A stretch of 64,000 bases of DNA from Marinospirillum alkaliphilum DSM 21637 (GTDB lineage Bacteria > Pseudomonadota > Gammaproteobacteria > Pseudomonadales > Halomonadaceae). Within the stretch, counting starts at the first letter, position 1. Every line of letters begins with the position of its first letter. Location of the stretch: positions 592,914 to 656,913 of the forward strand of contig NZ_FPJW01000001.1 of assembly GCF_900119735.1 (NCBI RefSeq), in the 5' to 3' direction. Under the pieces are notes generated by a model. That model was not told the DNA's origin. It made no database searches and saw only the letters and a list, made by a program, of their open reading frames with translations. Positions 17,019-26,621 of this stretch are shown here, piece after piece. Made by a program: the position numbers and the translations under genes.

Positions 17019-18164
17019 ATGCAGTTCCTATCGCGATCTTCGCCCTGGCGGCAACTCTTTCAGGACCCTGCAGCCATTGCCAATCCGCAGTGTATGGTGT
17101 TGCCTGCCTTGCAGGAGGTGTTTGCTGATTTCCCCCAACAGTTGCAGGCGGATTTGATCAAGCCCTGGCAGCAGCGCCTGGTGCGCTGCCTGCAGCAATT
17201 GGATTTGCCGGCTTGGCGGATCAGTCAGTTGATCAGCGACCATAATGACTGGTTGTATCGTCAGGCACTGGACTTGAGTCTGGCTGAAATGCGCAGTCAT
17301 GGCTGGGGTGAGCCCCCCGTCAGCTTTTGTGTATTGCAGCTGGGTTCGGCTGCGCGTCATGAAAGCCTGCTCCGGCCTGATCAGGATAATGCCATGATTC
17401 TGGCAGATTATCCGGATGCCCGGCATCAGGAGGTTGACACCTGGTTTCAGCATCTGGGAGAAGGTTTTACCCATCGCCTCGATGAGTCAGGCATTCCACT
17501 CTGTAAGGGGCATGTCATGGCGCGTTGGCCGCTGTGGCGCAAACGGCTGGCTGAGTGGAAGGAGCAGATGCGTATCTGGACTGCCGGACGTATTGTGAAG
17601 CGGGTGCAGTTATCAAACATTCTGCTGGATTTTCGCCCGGTTTATGGTGAGTTTGCTCTGGCAGATGATTTTCGCCAGGACGTATTGGCGCTGATGCCTC
17701 GGGCACAGGGTTTTCTGCATGAAATGGCCGAATTGTTGAATGAAATTCCAGTGGCGCTGGATGCTTTTGATCGTCTGGTGAGTGATGGTGAAGATGCTCC
17801 CCATGCCCATGCGCTGAACCTGAAACGTTATGGCTTGTTACCGCTTCAATCAGCCGTGCGCCTGCTTTGCCTGTTACAGGGCGGCATACCGCAAGTGGCG
17901 ACCCGTGACCGACTGTTGGCATTGGTTGCCACAGGCCAGCTGACGACTGCTGATGCCAGGGATCTCACCTGTGTGCTGGAGTCTCTCCAGTCATCATTGC
18001 TGCAGGCGCAGATGGCCAGTCTGGGGAGTGGCAGGCAGGCCGATGGCTGGATTGATCTGGAATTATTGAGTGAGCGAGAAAAAGTGCAATTAAAAGCGGA
18101 TCTGAAGTTGATCCGGAATTTTGTACGCCGGGTGCGTAAACAGCTCCCGGCGTTGTCATCATGA
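17019..18164 (+). CDS. DUF294 nucleotidyltransferase-like protein without CBS/cNMP domains
   Basis: 381 residues. The core motif LGSAARHESLLRPDQDNAMI is that of the DUF294 (GlnD-like) nucleotidyltransferase fold, with GS and paired Asp. It is followed by the DUF294 C-terminal substrate-binding-like domain (about 230-375). Most relatives are about 600 residues with an N-terminal cNMP-binding domain and CBS pair. Here about 110 non-matching residues precede the core, so sensing would differ. It is often linked to DnaQ-like exonucleases elsewhere, though none is adjacent here. The substrate is unknown. The stop is 1 base from that of the convergent PCuAC gene. Confidence 0.8.
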   Translation: MQFLSRSSPWRQLFQDPAAIANPQCMVLPALQEVFADFPQQLQADLIKPWQQRLVRCLQQLDLPAWRISQLISDHNDWLYRQALDLSLAEMRSHGWGEPPVSFCVLQLGSAARHESLLRPDQDNAMILADYPDARHQEVDTWFQHLGEGFTHRLDESGIPLCKGHVMARWPLWRKRLAEWKEQMRIWTAGRIVKRVQLSNILLDFRPVYGEFALADDFRQDVLALMPRAQGFLHEMAELLNEIPVALDAFDRLVSDGEDAPHAHALNLKRYGLLPLQSAVRLLCLLQGGIPQVATRDRLLALVATGQLTTADARDLTCVLESLQSSLLQAQMASLGSGRQADGWIDLELLSEREKVQLKADLKLIRNFVRRVRKQLPALSS

Positions 18165-18165
18165 T

Positions 18166-18618
18166 TTAATGACGGTGCTGGTGCTGCATTTGCATGTGAC
18201 GAACCGGCAGGTTCAGTTCAATCAGGCTGCCATCATCCAGCGTCAAGGTAATGTCAACCCGATCATCAGCAGTCAGGGGTTGTTTCAGGCCAATCAGCAT
18301 CAGGTGCAGTCCGCCGGGTTTCAGGTGGGTCTGGCCACCGGCAGGAACCTCAATGCGATCCACGCGACGCATCTGCATGACCCCATCCACTTCCGTGTGG
18401 GTGTGCAGCTCCATAACCCTTGATGCCGGGCTGCTGACATCCACCAGTGCCAGATCCTTGTTGCCGTTGTTTTTCAGCAGCATAAAAGCGGCTGTCACTT
18501 CTGAAGTGGGGGGGACTGCCCGCACATAGGCCTGTTCAATCAAAAGGTCTGCAGCAGTCAGATTAAAGCTGAACAGGCTGATCGTCAGTAGCAGCAGGGC
18601 AGTGTATTTGTTTTTCAT
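18166..18618 (-). CDS. Periplasmic copper chaperone PCu(A)C
   Basis: 150 residues with a cleavable signal (LLLLTISLFSFNLTAA). The PCuAC copper site is visible as MELHTHTEVDGVMQM followed by HLKPGGLHLMLIGL, giving the H/M ligand set. A His/Met-rich C-terminal tail (HMQMQHQHRH) may add copper affinity. The family delivers Cu(I) to the CuA or CuB site of cytochrome oxidase. It follows the SCO1 gene by 22 bases, forming a copper-delivery operon. Confidence 0.92.
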   Translation of the reverse strand: MKNKYTALLLLTISLFSFNLTAADLLIEQAYVRAVPPTSEVTAAFMLLKNNGNKDLALVDVSSPASRVMELHTHTEVDGVMQMRRVDRIEVPAGGQTHLKPGGLHLMLIGLKQPLTADDRVDITLTLDDGSLIELNLPVRHMQMQHQHRH

Positions 18619-18640
18619 ATTGGTGACTCCGGAATAAGGT

Positions 18641-19246
18641 TTAAAGATTGTTTTGCAGGGCCTGGCTCAGGGTTGCTGTCAACTGATTGCCGCTGATGGT
18701 ATGTGGCAGTGTTGCGAGCAGGCGACCCTCATGAGTGACCAGATAGAAGTCGGAAGTATGATCCACGGTGTAACCCATGGCTGAATCCACTTCGGTATAA
18801 CGGTAAAAGGCACCATAGGCACGGGCCAGTTCCTGTAAGGTTGATTCATCACCGGTCAGGCCAAGGATGCCGGCTTCAAAAAAATCAACGTAAGCAGCCA
18901 GCCGCTCAGGGGTGTCACGTTGCGGATCCACCGAGATAAAAATGGGCTGGATGTTAGCGCGCAGTTCTTCTGGCAGATTCTGCAGGGCACGAGCCATAAA
19001 CATCATCGAAGCCGGGCAAATGTCCGGGCACCAGGTGTAACCGAAGTACACCAGAGCCAGTTGCCCTTCAAAATCACTCAGTGAGACTTCACCATCCCTG
19101 CTTTGCAGGGTGAAGGGTGCACCAGCAGGCTTGGATGCAAGGCCTGAGGTTGTGCTGGCCTTGTCGAGACCGGTTTGAATCTGGAAAAAGGCCAGCAGCA
19201 AAAGCAGCGCGCCACCTGCCAATAGCAGGGTGCGATTGATTTTCAT
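18641..19246 (-). CDS. SCO1/SenC/PrrC copper metallochaperone
   Basis: 201 residues with a single N-terminal membrane anchor (LLLAGGALLLLLAFF) and a periplasmic thioredoxin-like domain. The copper/redox cysteines are in YTWCPDICPASM, and the conserved histidine is in YTVDHTSDFYLV. It helps build the CuA centre of cytochrome c oxidase. Flanking DUF2946 and PCuAC genes on the same strand support this role. No cox genes are in the window. Confidence 0.93.
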   Translation of the reverse strand: MKINRTLLLAGGALLLLLAFFQIQTGLDKASTTSGLASKPAGAPFTLQSRDGEVSLSDFEGQLALVYFGYTWCPDICPASMMFMARALQNLPEELRANIQPIFISVDPQRDTPERLAAYVDFFEAGILGLTGDESTLQELARAYGAFYRYTEVDSAMGYTVDHTSDFYLVTHEGRLLATLPHTISGNQLTATLSQALQNNL

Positions 19247-19301
19247 GATCGAAAAACTCCTATCTGATCAGTTACAGCAAAGGATTCAGCTATTTGAACT
19301 G

Positions 19302-19676
19302 TCAGGCAGTAGCAGGAGGTGCGCGAGGTGCAGGAGGTAGGCTGGTGAACCTGGGAATATCAGGTGTTGTGAACCCGATTGGAAAAGTGGGGGTGGCAAT
19401 AATTGGCGTGTTTACATCAAGGTTTGTTGTAAACAATGGATTGCCAAAACTGCAGGCTGGGCAGTGGCCGACTGGTTGTGCGGAGTCTACGGGGTTGCCA
19501 TCTGCATCAAACAGTAGCTTCTGGCTGCCAGCACTTTGCCAGCTGCAGATTTCCACATAACCATTTTCATGCACCACCAGTGGTGGCATCGTAAACGGCA
19601 GCAGCACCCTCTGGCTGATCACGCCAAAGGCAAGTAGTAACAGCAGGGTATTCAGGATAGGGTGCTTACGTGCCAT
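19302..19676 (-). CDS. DUF2946-family membrane-anchored protein
   Basis: 124 residues with an N-terminal hydrophobic segment (LNTLLLLLAFGVI). It shows the DUF2946 pattern of a cysteine in YVEICSW and the pair in GHCPACSFG, suggesting metal binding in the periplasm. The C-terminal 35 residues are Pro/Thr/Ala-rich and probably disordered. Such genes commonly sit beside copper chaperones and outer-membrane copper receptors. The SCO1 gene follows 55 bases downstream. Confidence 0.75.
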   Translation of the reverse strand: MARKHPILNTLLLLLAFGVISQRVLLPFTMPPLVVHENGYVEICSWQSAGSQKLLFDADGNPVDSAQPVGHCPACSFGNPLFTTNLDVNTPIIATPTFPIGFTTPDIPRFTSLPPAPRAPPATA

Positions 19677-19720
19677 GCCAGATGTATCCGCTTAGAGTAC
19701 TGGTAGCTTAGCAGAGTTTA

Positions 19721-19742
19721 CCTGCACCGGCGAGGGTGCAGG
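19721..19742 (-). repeat. Perfect hairpin between chemoreceptor and copper genes
   Basis: CCTGCACC (19721-19728) pairs with GGTGCAGG (19735-19742) around a 6-base loop. There is no T run on either side. It lies after the chemoreceptor stop and before the DUF2946 gene, both on the minus strand. It may be a Rho-assisted terminator or transcript-stabilising structure. Confidence 0.5.
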
Positions 19743-19773
19743 CAGGGGCGTGGCAGGTATCAAATGCCGCAGA

Positions 19774-21441
19774 TCAGATTTTGAAGTGTGCAGCGGTCTT
19801 TTGCAGTTCATGGGCCAGGCGAGCAATGCTACGACTGCTGTCTGCCGTTTGTTCTGAGGCGTCAGCCGTTTGATCGGCAGCTTCATTAATCCGGGTCAGA
19901 TTAAGGTTCATCTCTTCAGCAACAGCACTTTGCTCTTCTGCAGCGCTGGCAATCTGGATGTTCATCTCGTTCATGTTGGAGATCAACTGGGTGATGTTGG
20001 ACAGTGCCTTGCTGGCCTCATCGGCCTTGTCTACACCTTCGTGAGCACGATCCAGACTACGAGCCATGACACGGGAAGCATTGCCTGCTGCCTGTTGCAG
20101 ATGAGCAATCATGGTGTTGATCTGGGTAGTGGAATCCTGGGTGCGACTGGCCAGGGTGCGAACTTCATCGGCCACTACAGCAAAACCACGACCTTGTTCA
20201 CCGGCGCGTGCTGCTTCAATGGCAGCATTCAGTGCCAGCAGGTTGGTCTGTTCCGCAATGTCACGGATCACATCCACAACACTGCCAATCTTGTTGGCAT
20301 CCTGAACAAGTTCCTGAATCACCCGTGCGGCATCTTCAACTTCCGCTGCCAGCTGATTCATGCTGCTGACACTTTCTGCCACCACATGACTGCCACGCTG
20401 GGCTTCGTCATCAGCATGATTGGCGCTTTCAGCAGCATTTTCAGCATGTTGGGCCACTTCGTGCACGGTGGCATTCATTTCGTTCATGGCTGTGGCAACC
20501 ATGTCGGTTTCCTGTTTCTGTTGCTGCACGCTGTTACGTGCCTGTTCAGCAATAACCGAGCCCTTTTCTGATAACGCCCCCAGCTCGTGGCTACTTTGTA
20601 GCAGGCTGCCTACTGTGGTGCGTAACTGGTTACGGGCATTACGGAATTGCTGCAGGATAATGCCCAGTTCACCGCTGGCATCTTTAGGGTTGCCGGCAAC
20701 ACGCAGATCACCTTCGGACATCCGTGCGGCAAGTGAGGACAGGGCGTTAATGCCCTGGTTGATGGAGCGGATGACGTAGATTGCAAAAAACAGGGATAAC
20801 AGGATGCCCAGTGCACCAGCCAGAACCAGTGACAGGGTCAGGCTTTGTGCCCGCTGCTGCATCAGTTCGTAGGCTTCTTCGGCACCTTCCAGCAGGCGGC
20901 TGCTCATGGCTGCCTGTGCTTGAGCGGAAGCAGTGAATAAGGGATTCACATACAGCAGAATCTGGGCATTGGCATTGTAATATTCACCAGCGGTCAACAG
21001 GTCCAGGGTGGGGTTGATGCCATCCTTGATGTATTCACGAAAGCGCACTTCCAGTTCATCGGCCAGGCGGGCAGCCAGTGGACCACGAGGTTTGGTGCGA
21101 AAGGAAGCCCACAAGCGCTCCACTTCACGCACATTGCTGCGAACCCGGTCCGTGTGCATGCTGGTGGGGTGGTCGTGGTCATTTGCAAAGGGGCTGGTGG
21201 GGTCGTGCTGAATGGCCAGCAACAGGTGGGCACGGGACTCCTCCAGCAGTGCTCCGATACGTTCTACCTCATAAAGTGGCACCATACGGTTGTGATAGTT
21301 CTCACTGTACTGTGCTTGTTTGTAGGCAAAACCACTCCAGGCAAAACTGATGATGGCTATGACCACCAGAACAAACATGACCACCAGAAGCCGTAACAGG
21401 TTACGGATTGAGCTTAATCCTCGTGCATTTGCAACTGACAT
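19774..21441 (-). CDS. Methyl-accepting chemotaxis protein (Tar-type four-helix sensor, HAMP)
   Basis: 555 residues. Membrane segment 1 spans about residues 13-36, a helical periplasmic sensor of about 165 residues follows, and membrane segment 2 is near 204-226. A HAMP domain ([17 protein letters not shown]) and the cytoplasmic signalling domain follow. The hairpin tip [19 protein letters not shown] binds CheA/CheW. There is no C-terminal NWETF-type tether. A histidine-rich patch in the sensor ([12 protein letters not shown]) could bind metal; this is an inference. Single gene. Confidence 0.93.
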   Translation of the reverse strand: MSVANARGLSSIRNLLRLLVVMFVLVVIAIISFAWSGFAYKQAQYSENYHNRMVPLYEVERIGALLEESRAHLLLAIQHDPTSPFANDHDHPTSMHTDRVRSNVREVERLWASFRTKPRGPLAARLADELEVRFREYIKDGINPTLDLLTAGEYYNANAQILLYVNPLFTASAQAQAAMSSRLLEGAEEAYELMQQRAQSLTLSLVLAGALGILLSLFFAIYVIRSINQGINALSSLAARMSEGDLRVAGNPKDASGELGIILQQFRNARNQLRTTVGSLLQSSHELGALSEKGSVIAEQARNSVQQQKQETDMVATAMNEMNATVHEVAQHAENAAESANHADDEAQRGSHVVAESVSSMNQLAAEVEDAARVIQELVQDANKIGSVVDVIRDIAEQTNLLALNAAIEAARAGEQGRGFAVVADEVRTLASRTQDSTTQINTMIAHLQQAAGNASRVMARSLDRAHEGVDKADEASKALSNITQLISNMNEMNIQIASAAEEQSAVAEEMNLNLTRINEAADQTADASEQTADSSRSIARLAHELQKTAAHFKI

Positions 21442-21594
21442 CTTCCAACCCCTGTAATTATTAAATGTTCCTGAAACACACCGGTTTGCAACTGTCTGGT
21501 ATCATCCGGTTTTCCAGCAGTTGAATGGGCACGGCACGTTATTTTGCACTTGCTCAGGGCATTATCTCAGGGATACAGAAAATTAACAATCAGG

Positions 21595-24348
21595 TTACAT
21601 TTGTGTTTCGTGAGGTGCTTGCAGCTTCGGTAACTCAATCACCAGGCGTGCACCGCTCAGGAAGTGAGGCCCTTCAACCCATAAGCGCCCCCCCAGATGA
21701 GCAATGATACCGCGACTGATGGGTAACCCGAGCCCGGTGCCACGGGGGCGACCGCTGGGTGTCTGTCCTTGTTGCTGAATCTGGTGGAATTTTTCAAAAA
21801 CCTTTTCACGCTCCTCTTCGGCGATGCCGTTGCCATTGTCTTCGACCGCCAGTTGCCAGTTTTTGCCATGAGCCTCCAGCTGCATCAATACTTCCCCCCG
21901 GGTTGAATCAGCAAATTTGCTGGCATTGTCCAGCAGGTTGATGATGACCTGTTGCAAACGGTCGGGATCAGCCATCACCCAGGCTTCCTGATCGGGTAAC
22001 CGCAGCTTCAAGGTGACCTGGCGTTCCTCATAAAGCTGGGTGATGGCATCAGTGGAGTCACGCGCCAGTTGGGAGAGGTTAACAACCTGTGGATTCAGGC
22101 GCATGCGTCCGGATTCGAGTCTGGCCAGATCCAGGATTTCTTCAATCAGCCGTGACAGGCGTTCACTTTCCTTGACAATCACCCCCAGAAAGTGATTTTT
22201 CTGCTCCACCATAATGTCCGGGCTATCACGCAGGATTTCTGCAAAAGCCCGTATTGAGGTCAGTGGTGTGCGTAATTCGTGGCTGACCATGGCCACAAAC
22301 TCATCTTTCAGGCGATCCAGCTCACGCAGACGTTCATTGGCGGCACGCAGTTCTTCACCGATACGAGCCAGTTCTGCTGACTTCTGTTCCAGGCGGCGGT
22401 TGTATTCCAGGGTCTGGGTGGTGGTGTCCAGAATACTGAGCACCGCCTCCAGGTCCAGGGCTTCACCGCGCACGACTGAGTTAATGAGTACCCGTGCAGA
22501 GGCGCTGCCCAATGCACCGGTGAGGGCTTGTTCGGCCTGGGTGATCAGGCCGGGTGGAGCAATGGATTCATCCCGTGCATTACTGGATTGTCGGCCATCA
22601 TGGCGCTCAAAAACCCGGTGGGTGGCTGCCTGCCCCAGGTAGCGGTTGAGTAGTTGATAGAGTTCACCACGGGTGGTCTGACCCAGCCACAAGGGAGTCT
22701 GCATTACATCGGGTCGCAAGGCTTCAGTAAACAGTGCGGCCTGAGTCTGCTCCAGTCGACTCTGGCGAGTGAACAGGGAAACTCCGGCCAGAAGACCAAC
22801 ATTAACCAGCATGCTCCAGAACAGCGCGTGGGTGTAGATGTCCCAGCCTTCCAACCCGAACAGGGCATAGGGTTTCAGCCAGGCAACACCCCAGGGACCG
22901 GCTTCAATCAACCCCGGTGCCAGCCAGCCGGACTGTACAAAGCCTGGTAGCAGCAGGGTGTAGGCCCAGACCAGAAAACCACCGATTAATCCGGCTGCAG
23001 CACCTTTGCCGTTGGCACCTCGCCAATACAGTCCCAGTAACAGTGCCGGAGCAAACTGGGCGGCAGCAGCAAAGGATACCAGTCCGATGGTGACCAGGCT
23101 GTAGGAGTCACCGATCAGGGCGTGGTAAAGATAACCCAGCAGCAGGATCAGAATGATGGCCACCCGGCGGATTCCCAGCAGCCAGCCACTGAGGTTGCGG
23201 CCTGGATCCAGGTGTAACCAGTTCCAGCGCAGCAGTAGTGGCATGACCAGGTGGTTGCTGACCATGGTGGAGAGTGCAATGGTTTCGACGATCACCATGC
23301 CAGTGGCTGCAGAGAGGCCACCGATGAAGACAATTAATGGCAGTAACTCCAGTCCGGCTGCCAGGGGGAGTGTCAGTACAAAGCTGTCCGGCTCCTGGGC
23401 GGCAGGCCCGAGCAATAAGCCAGCCAGCGCCACCGGGATCACAAACAGGTTGATGGCCACCAGGTAAAGTGGAAAGGTCCAACTGGCGCGCTTGATGTGA
23501 CGTTCATCGACATTTTCCACCACCAGCACCTGAAACTGTCGCGGCAGGGTGATGAAGGCCAGGGTGGCCAGCACCAGTGTGCCAACCCAGCCCAGTGCCT
23601 GGCCAGGTACAGCGCTGAGCCCAAGGCTGCCCACCAGGTCCGGTCTTGCTGCCGCCTGACTGAACAGGTCCAGTGGTCCTTGATACAGCCAGAACACCAC
23701 AAAAAAGCCCAGTATCAGAAAAGCCATCAGTTTGATGATGGATTCAAAGGCAATGGCAGCCACCATGCCTTCATGGCGTTCACTGGCATCCAGGTGTCGA
23801 GTACCAAACAGGATAATGAAAATAGCCAGCACCAATGCCACCCACAGGGATTTATCCAGCCAGAAGGTCTCCTGGGCCAGAGTCTGGATGGGTGGAGTCG
23901 GATAACCTGTCAGCACGGCGTGGCTGAAGGTGATGGCTTTCAGTTGCAGGGCGATGTAGGGCATGATGCCGATCACTGCAATCAGTGTCACCAGTACACC
24001 CAGACGAACGCTCTTGCCATAGCGGGCACTGATGAAATCTGCAATGGAAGTGATTTTCTGGGCACGGGCGATACGGACCATCTTGCGGATCATGAACCAG
24101 CCCAGCAGCATGGCCAGTGTTGGACCCAGATAAATCAACAGGAAACTGGGACCGGTTTCAGCGGCTCGGCCCACACTGCCATAAAAAGTCCAGGCGGTGC
24201 AGTAAACTGCAATTGACAGGGTGTAAACCAGGGGGGAGTTGATGATTGAGCGCCCTTGCTCAGAGCGTTTGTCACCCCAGGCGGCAATCAAAAACAGGAT
24301 GGCCAGATAACCGAAAGCAAAGGCCAGTGAGACCAGTTCAGTTCTCAT
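21595..24348 (-). CDS. Sodium:solute symporter / sensor histidine kinase hybrid (CbrA/CrbS-like)
   Basis: 917 residues from ATG 24348, matching the conserved N-terminus MRTELVSLAFAFGYL; the frame itself runs open to 24450. About 13 membrane helices of the SSS (SLC5) family occupy residues 1-490. They are followed by a linker and coiled coil, a HisKA domain with phospho-acceptor H690 (SHELRTPLTS) and HATPase_c with NLLDNASKFA, NGNGI and GTGLGLPIS. There is no receiver domain, unlike CrbS/MxtR. Such hybrids couple solute uptake or sensing to carbon-use regulation. The start overlaps the small membrane-protein gene by 11 bases, and a receiver gene heads the operon. The signal is unknown. Confidence 0.9.
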   Translation of the reverse strand: MRTELVSLAFAFGYLAILFLIAAWGDKRSEQGRSIINSPLVYTLSIAVYCTAWTFYGSVGRAAETGPSFLLIYLGPTLAMLLGWFMIRKMVRIARAQKITSIADFISARYGKSVRLGVLVTLIAVIGIMPYIALQLKAITFSHAVLTGYPTPPIQTLAQETFWLDKSLWVALVLAIFIILFGTRHLDASERHEGMVAAIAFESIIKLMAFLILGFFVVFWLYQGPLDLFSQAAARPDLVGSLGLSAVPGQALGWVGTLVLATLAFITLPRQFQVLVVENVDERHIKRASWTFPLYLVAINLFVIPVALAGLLLGPAAQEPDSFVLTLPLAAGLELLPLIVFIGGLSAATGMVIVETIALSTMVSNHLVMPLLLRWNWLHLDPGRNLSGWLLGIRRVAIILILLLGYLYHALIGDSYSLVTIGLVSFAAAAQFAPALLLGLYWRGANGKGAAAGLIGGFLVWAYTLLLPGFVQSGWLAPGLIEAGPWGVAWLKPYALFGLEGWDIYTHALFWSMLVNVGLLAGVSLFTRQSRLEQTQAALFTEALRPDVMQTPLWLGQTTRGELYQLLNRYLGQAATHRVFERHDGRQSSNARDESIAPPGLITQAEQALTGALGSASARVLINSVVRGEALDLEAVLSILDTTTQTLEYNRRLEQKSAELARIGEELRAANERLRELDRLKDEFVAMVSHELRTPLTSIRAFAEILRDSPDIMVEQKNHFLGVIVKESERLSRLIEEILDLARLESGRMRLNPQVVNLSQLARDSTDAITQLYEERQVTLKLRLPDQEAWVMADPDRLQQVIINLLDNASKFADSTRGEVLMQLEAHGKNWQLAVEDNGNGIAEEEREKVFEKFHQIQQQGQTPSGRPRGTGLGLPISRGIIAHLGGRLWVEGPHFLSGARLVIELPKLQAPHETQM

Positions 24349-24535
24349 GGTCCCGCTCCAGAATCCAGGCTGCGAGAGCAATGATGCCCAGCCAGGCAAT
24401 AAAAATGTAGAAAGGAAGAATCGACAGGCCGGAATGACCAGGACGATCAAACAGCAGCAGAATGGGTGGCAGAAATAACAGCAGAGCCAGTAGCGTCAGG
24501 CCAATCAGGCGTGAACCTGTGGTTGAAGCTTTCAT
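24338..24535 (-). CDS. Small membrane protein overlapping the symporter-kinase gene (CbrX-like)
   Basis: 65 residues from an ATG preceded by a strong aaggagg 5 bases upstream. Two hydrophobic helices (LIGLTLLALLLFLPPILLLF and ILPFYIFIAWLGIIALAAWI) are joined by a short DRPGHSG turn, and the tail is charged (ERDHEN). The stop overlaps the hybrid kinase by 11 bases, indicating translational coupling. Size, topology and position match the small CbrX-type frame before cbrA in Pseudomonas. A longer GTG start at 24601 is possible but lacks a ribosome-binding site. Confidence 0.82.
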   Translation of the reverse strand: MKASTTGSRLIGLTLLALLLFLPPILLLFDRPGHSGLSILPFYIFIAWLGIIALAAWILERDHEN

Positions 24536-24587
24536 GCTGCCTCCTTTCCGGTCTGCATCCGGACCTGGGGTCAGATCAGTGGGTTGT

Positions 24588-26618
24588 TCATTTTTTGCCA
24601 CGGTTTTCGACTTCAGCCTGCAACATCAATGCATCATTCAAGGTGTGGATGCCTCGTGCTTCTAATCTGGGCAAGAGCGCCAACAGCAACTCTGCCGTGA
24701 CCCGTGCATCCCCTAAAGCAGTATGGCGTGTTCCCGGTGGAAAGGTGAGCTGGAATCTTTCTGCCAGTTCATCCAGGCCATGCCCTTCTTGTTGCGGGTC
24801 TACACCACGTGATAACAGCAGGGTGTCCAGGATGGGCATGTCAAAACTCAGACCACTGCCTTCCAGTGTGACGGCCAGCAGGTCAAAGGATGCATTGTGT
24901 GCCACCAGCACCCCATTACCAACAAACTCACGAAAACGCGGCAGAACCACACTGGCGGGAGGGCTTTTTTCCACATCAGCGTCTGTCAGGCCATGAATGC
25001 GGGTGCTGGCTGGCGGAATGGCGCGACCGGGATTGACCTTCTGATCAAATACCTCCTGAGCCAGGAGGCGACCATTGATGATGCGGCAGCCGCCAATACT
25101 GATGATGCGATCACCATCACGAAGATTAAGGCCAGTGGTTTCGGTATCAAATACCACCATTTCCAGCTGATTAAGGGGCAGTGCACGTAATTCAATACTG
25201 GGTGGTGGCAGATCAGCAATGCTGAAATCATGAAACTCCGGGCGTGCACCGACCTGCGGCAAGGGTGGGTAGACCCGCCTGGCTGCAGGTAAAGGCATGC
25301 GCAGCCTGGCATGCAGGTCATCAGCATCAGTAAGGCTCCACCAGTCGCTGGAATGGCGGCGCAAAATATCGCCCAGGCGAGGTGACAGTGCTTCATCGGC
25401 AATGGGCATATCATTCCACTGCTGCAGTTGTCGCAGGCTCAAGGGTTCACCCTGCCAGATCAGATCCAGGTAGACCCGGTTGTTACCCAGTTGAATTTCG
25501 GCTTCAAAATCTTGCAGGCCGGTATGTTGGTTGAGCAAGAGCAGCAGGCGTTGCAGCAGTGCCAGCAGGCCGGGGCTGTCAGCACGCAACCAGAGAGGAA
25601 TGCCGATGGGGGTGAGGGTGAGCCCCTGTTCTTCCAGGCCGGGCTTGAGTGCTTGCCAGATATCATTCGACCAGGTGTCACTCAGTTGCCCCTGATCCAG
25701 CTGCAGGGTTTCCAGTAGTTGTGCCAGTTCACCGATCAGGTTGCTGAGCGCCTGGCTGTCTTCATGCATGGCCGTTTGCAGGCGTTGATCCAGTTCCGGC
25801 GTGGTACCGCCACTGCTGAGGATTTCACCGGCAGTTGCCAGATTGGCGGCATGTCCTCGCAGCGCAGGTAGCAGGCTGGCCATGGGTTTACGCCAGCGCT
25901 GATCGGATTTCTGGCGTTCAGTGGCATCTTCCAGTGTCAGTAATGCTTCGCCCTGACTGGCCAGCACACGACGCAGGTCACAGAGATACCAGCGTCCCTG
26001 ATGAGGTAGCAATAATTGCCGGGCACTGCCATCACGGGGTAAATGGCGCAAGGCGTCTTTCAAGCTTGGGGCAGGCAATAATTCTTCCAGACGACGACCG
26101 AGTCCCAGTGCCGGATTGTCCGCAAAGAGTTCTTCGGCGGCCGGATTAAAAAGCAACAGGCGTTGATGGCGATCACAGAGTAACAGTGGGACTTTGAGTA
26201 CTTGCAGCAGGGCTTCCAGTTCCTGGCGGATGCGTGCAGCATCTTTGGCTCCTTGCATGCGTGCTTCACCCAGCAGGGCGCGATCCTGGCGCCAACCCTG
26301 GCGTAATCGCTGTAAATCGGGTTGCAGAGACTCCAGCCAACCCTCCGGCGGGTAATCATCCAGAGCATCCGGGTTACTGACCAGGCGTGCCAGTTGTACC
26401 TGCAGGTGGCGTAGAGGTTTAAAAAGGCTGCCTTCCAGCAGCACGCCCAGCAGCAGCAATAACATGCCGGAGGAAAGTGAGGCGGCCCAGATGACCAGGC
26501 GGGTCGCTGCATCGGGCTTTATCTGTGCATCCAGCCAGAGTGCACAGAAGATCCCGGCAAACAGCAGAATACCGGTTGCCAGCATCCAGATTCCCAGCAG
26601 CTTCTGTCGCTGTGGCAT
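24588..26618 (-). CDS. Membrane-anchored PAS-like protein with DnaQ-type 3'-5' exonuclease domain
   Basis: 676 residues. Two N-terminal membrane segments lie at about 9-31 and 40-62. A cytoplasmic helical and PAS-like region (about 130-240; LLLCDRHQRLLLFNPAAEELF) and a degenerate kinase-like middle follow. A C-terminal DEDDh exonuclease contains VVFDTETTGL (Exo I), HNASFDLLAV (Exo II) and HTALGDARVTAELL (Exo III), all intact. It resembles DNA polymerase III epsilon, but the sensor-like front makes a replication role unlikely. It starts 3 bases after the receiver gene and ends just before the small membrane-protein gene. The nucleic-acid substrate is unknown. Confidence 0.87.
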   Translation of the reverse strand: MPQRQKLLGIWMLATGILLFAGIFCALWLDAQIKPDAATRLVIWAASLSSGMLLLLLGVLLEGSLFKPLRHLQVQLARLVSNPDALDDYPPEGWLESLQPDLQRLRQGWRQDRALLGEARMQGAKDAARIRQELEALLQVLKVPLLLCDRHQRLLLFNPAAEELFADNPALGLGRRLEELLPAPSLKDALRHLPRDGSARQLLLPHQGRWYLCDLRRVLASQGEALLTLEDATERQKSDQRWRKPMASLLPALRGHAANLATAGEILSSGGTTPELDQRLQTAMHEDSQALSNLIGELAQLLETLQLDQGQLSDTWSNDIWQALKPGLEEQGLTLTPIGIPLWLRADSPGLLALLQRLLLLLNQHTGLQDFEAEIQLGNNRVYLDLIWQGEPLSLRQLQQWNDMPIADEALSPRLGDILRRHSSDWWSLTDADDLHARLRMPLPAARRVYPPLPQVGARPEFHDFSIADLPPPSIELRALPLNQLEMVVFDTETTGLNLRDGDRIISIGGCRIINGRLLAQEVFDQKVNPGRAIPPASTRIHGLTDADVEKSPPASVVLPRFREFVGNGVLVAHNASFDLLAVTLEGSGLSFDMPILDTLLLSRGVDPQQEGHGLDELAERFQLTFPPGTRHTALGDARVTAELLLALLPRLEARGIHTLNDALMLQAEVENRGKK

Positions 26619-26621
26619 GCA

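Noticed and set aside
21442-21594. Sigma-28 promoter before the first chemoreceptor
   Set aside because: No TAAA-N-GCCGATAA-like pair at correct spacing was found on the minus strand.
24349-24450. Upstream extension of the symporter-kinase
   Set aside because: The added 34 residues are not family-like and lie in the small membrane-protein gene; ATG 24348 fits the conserved N-terminus.
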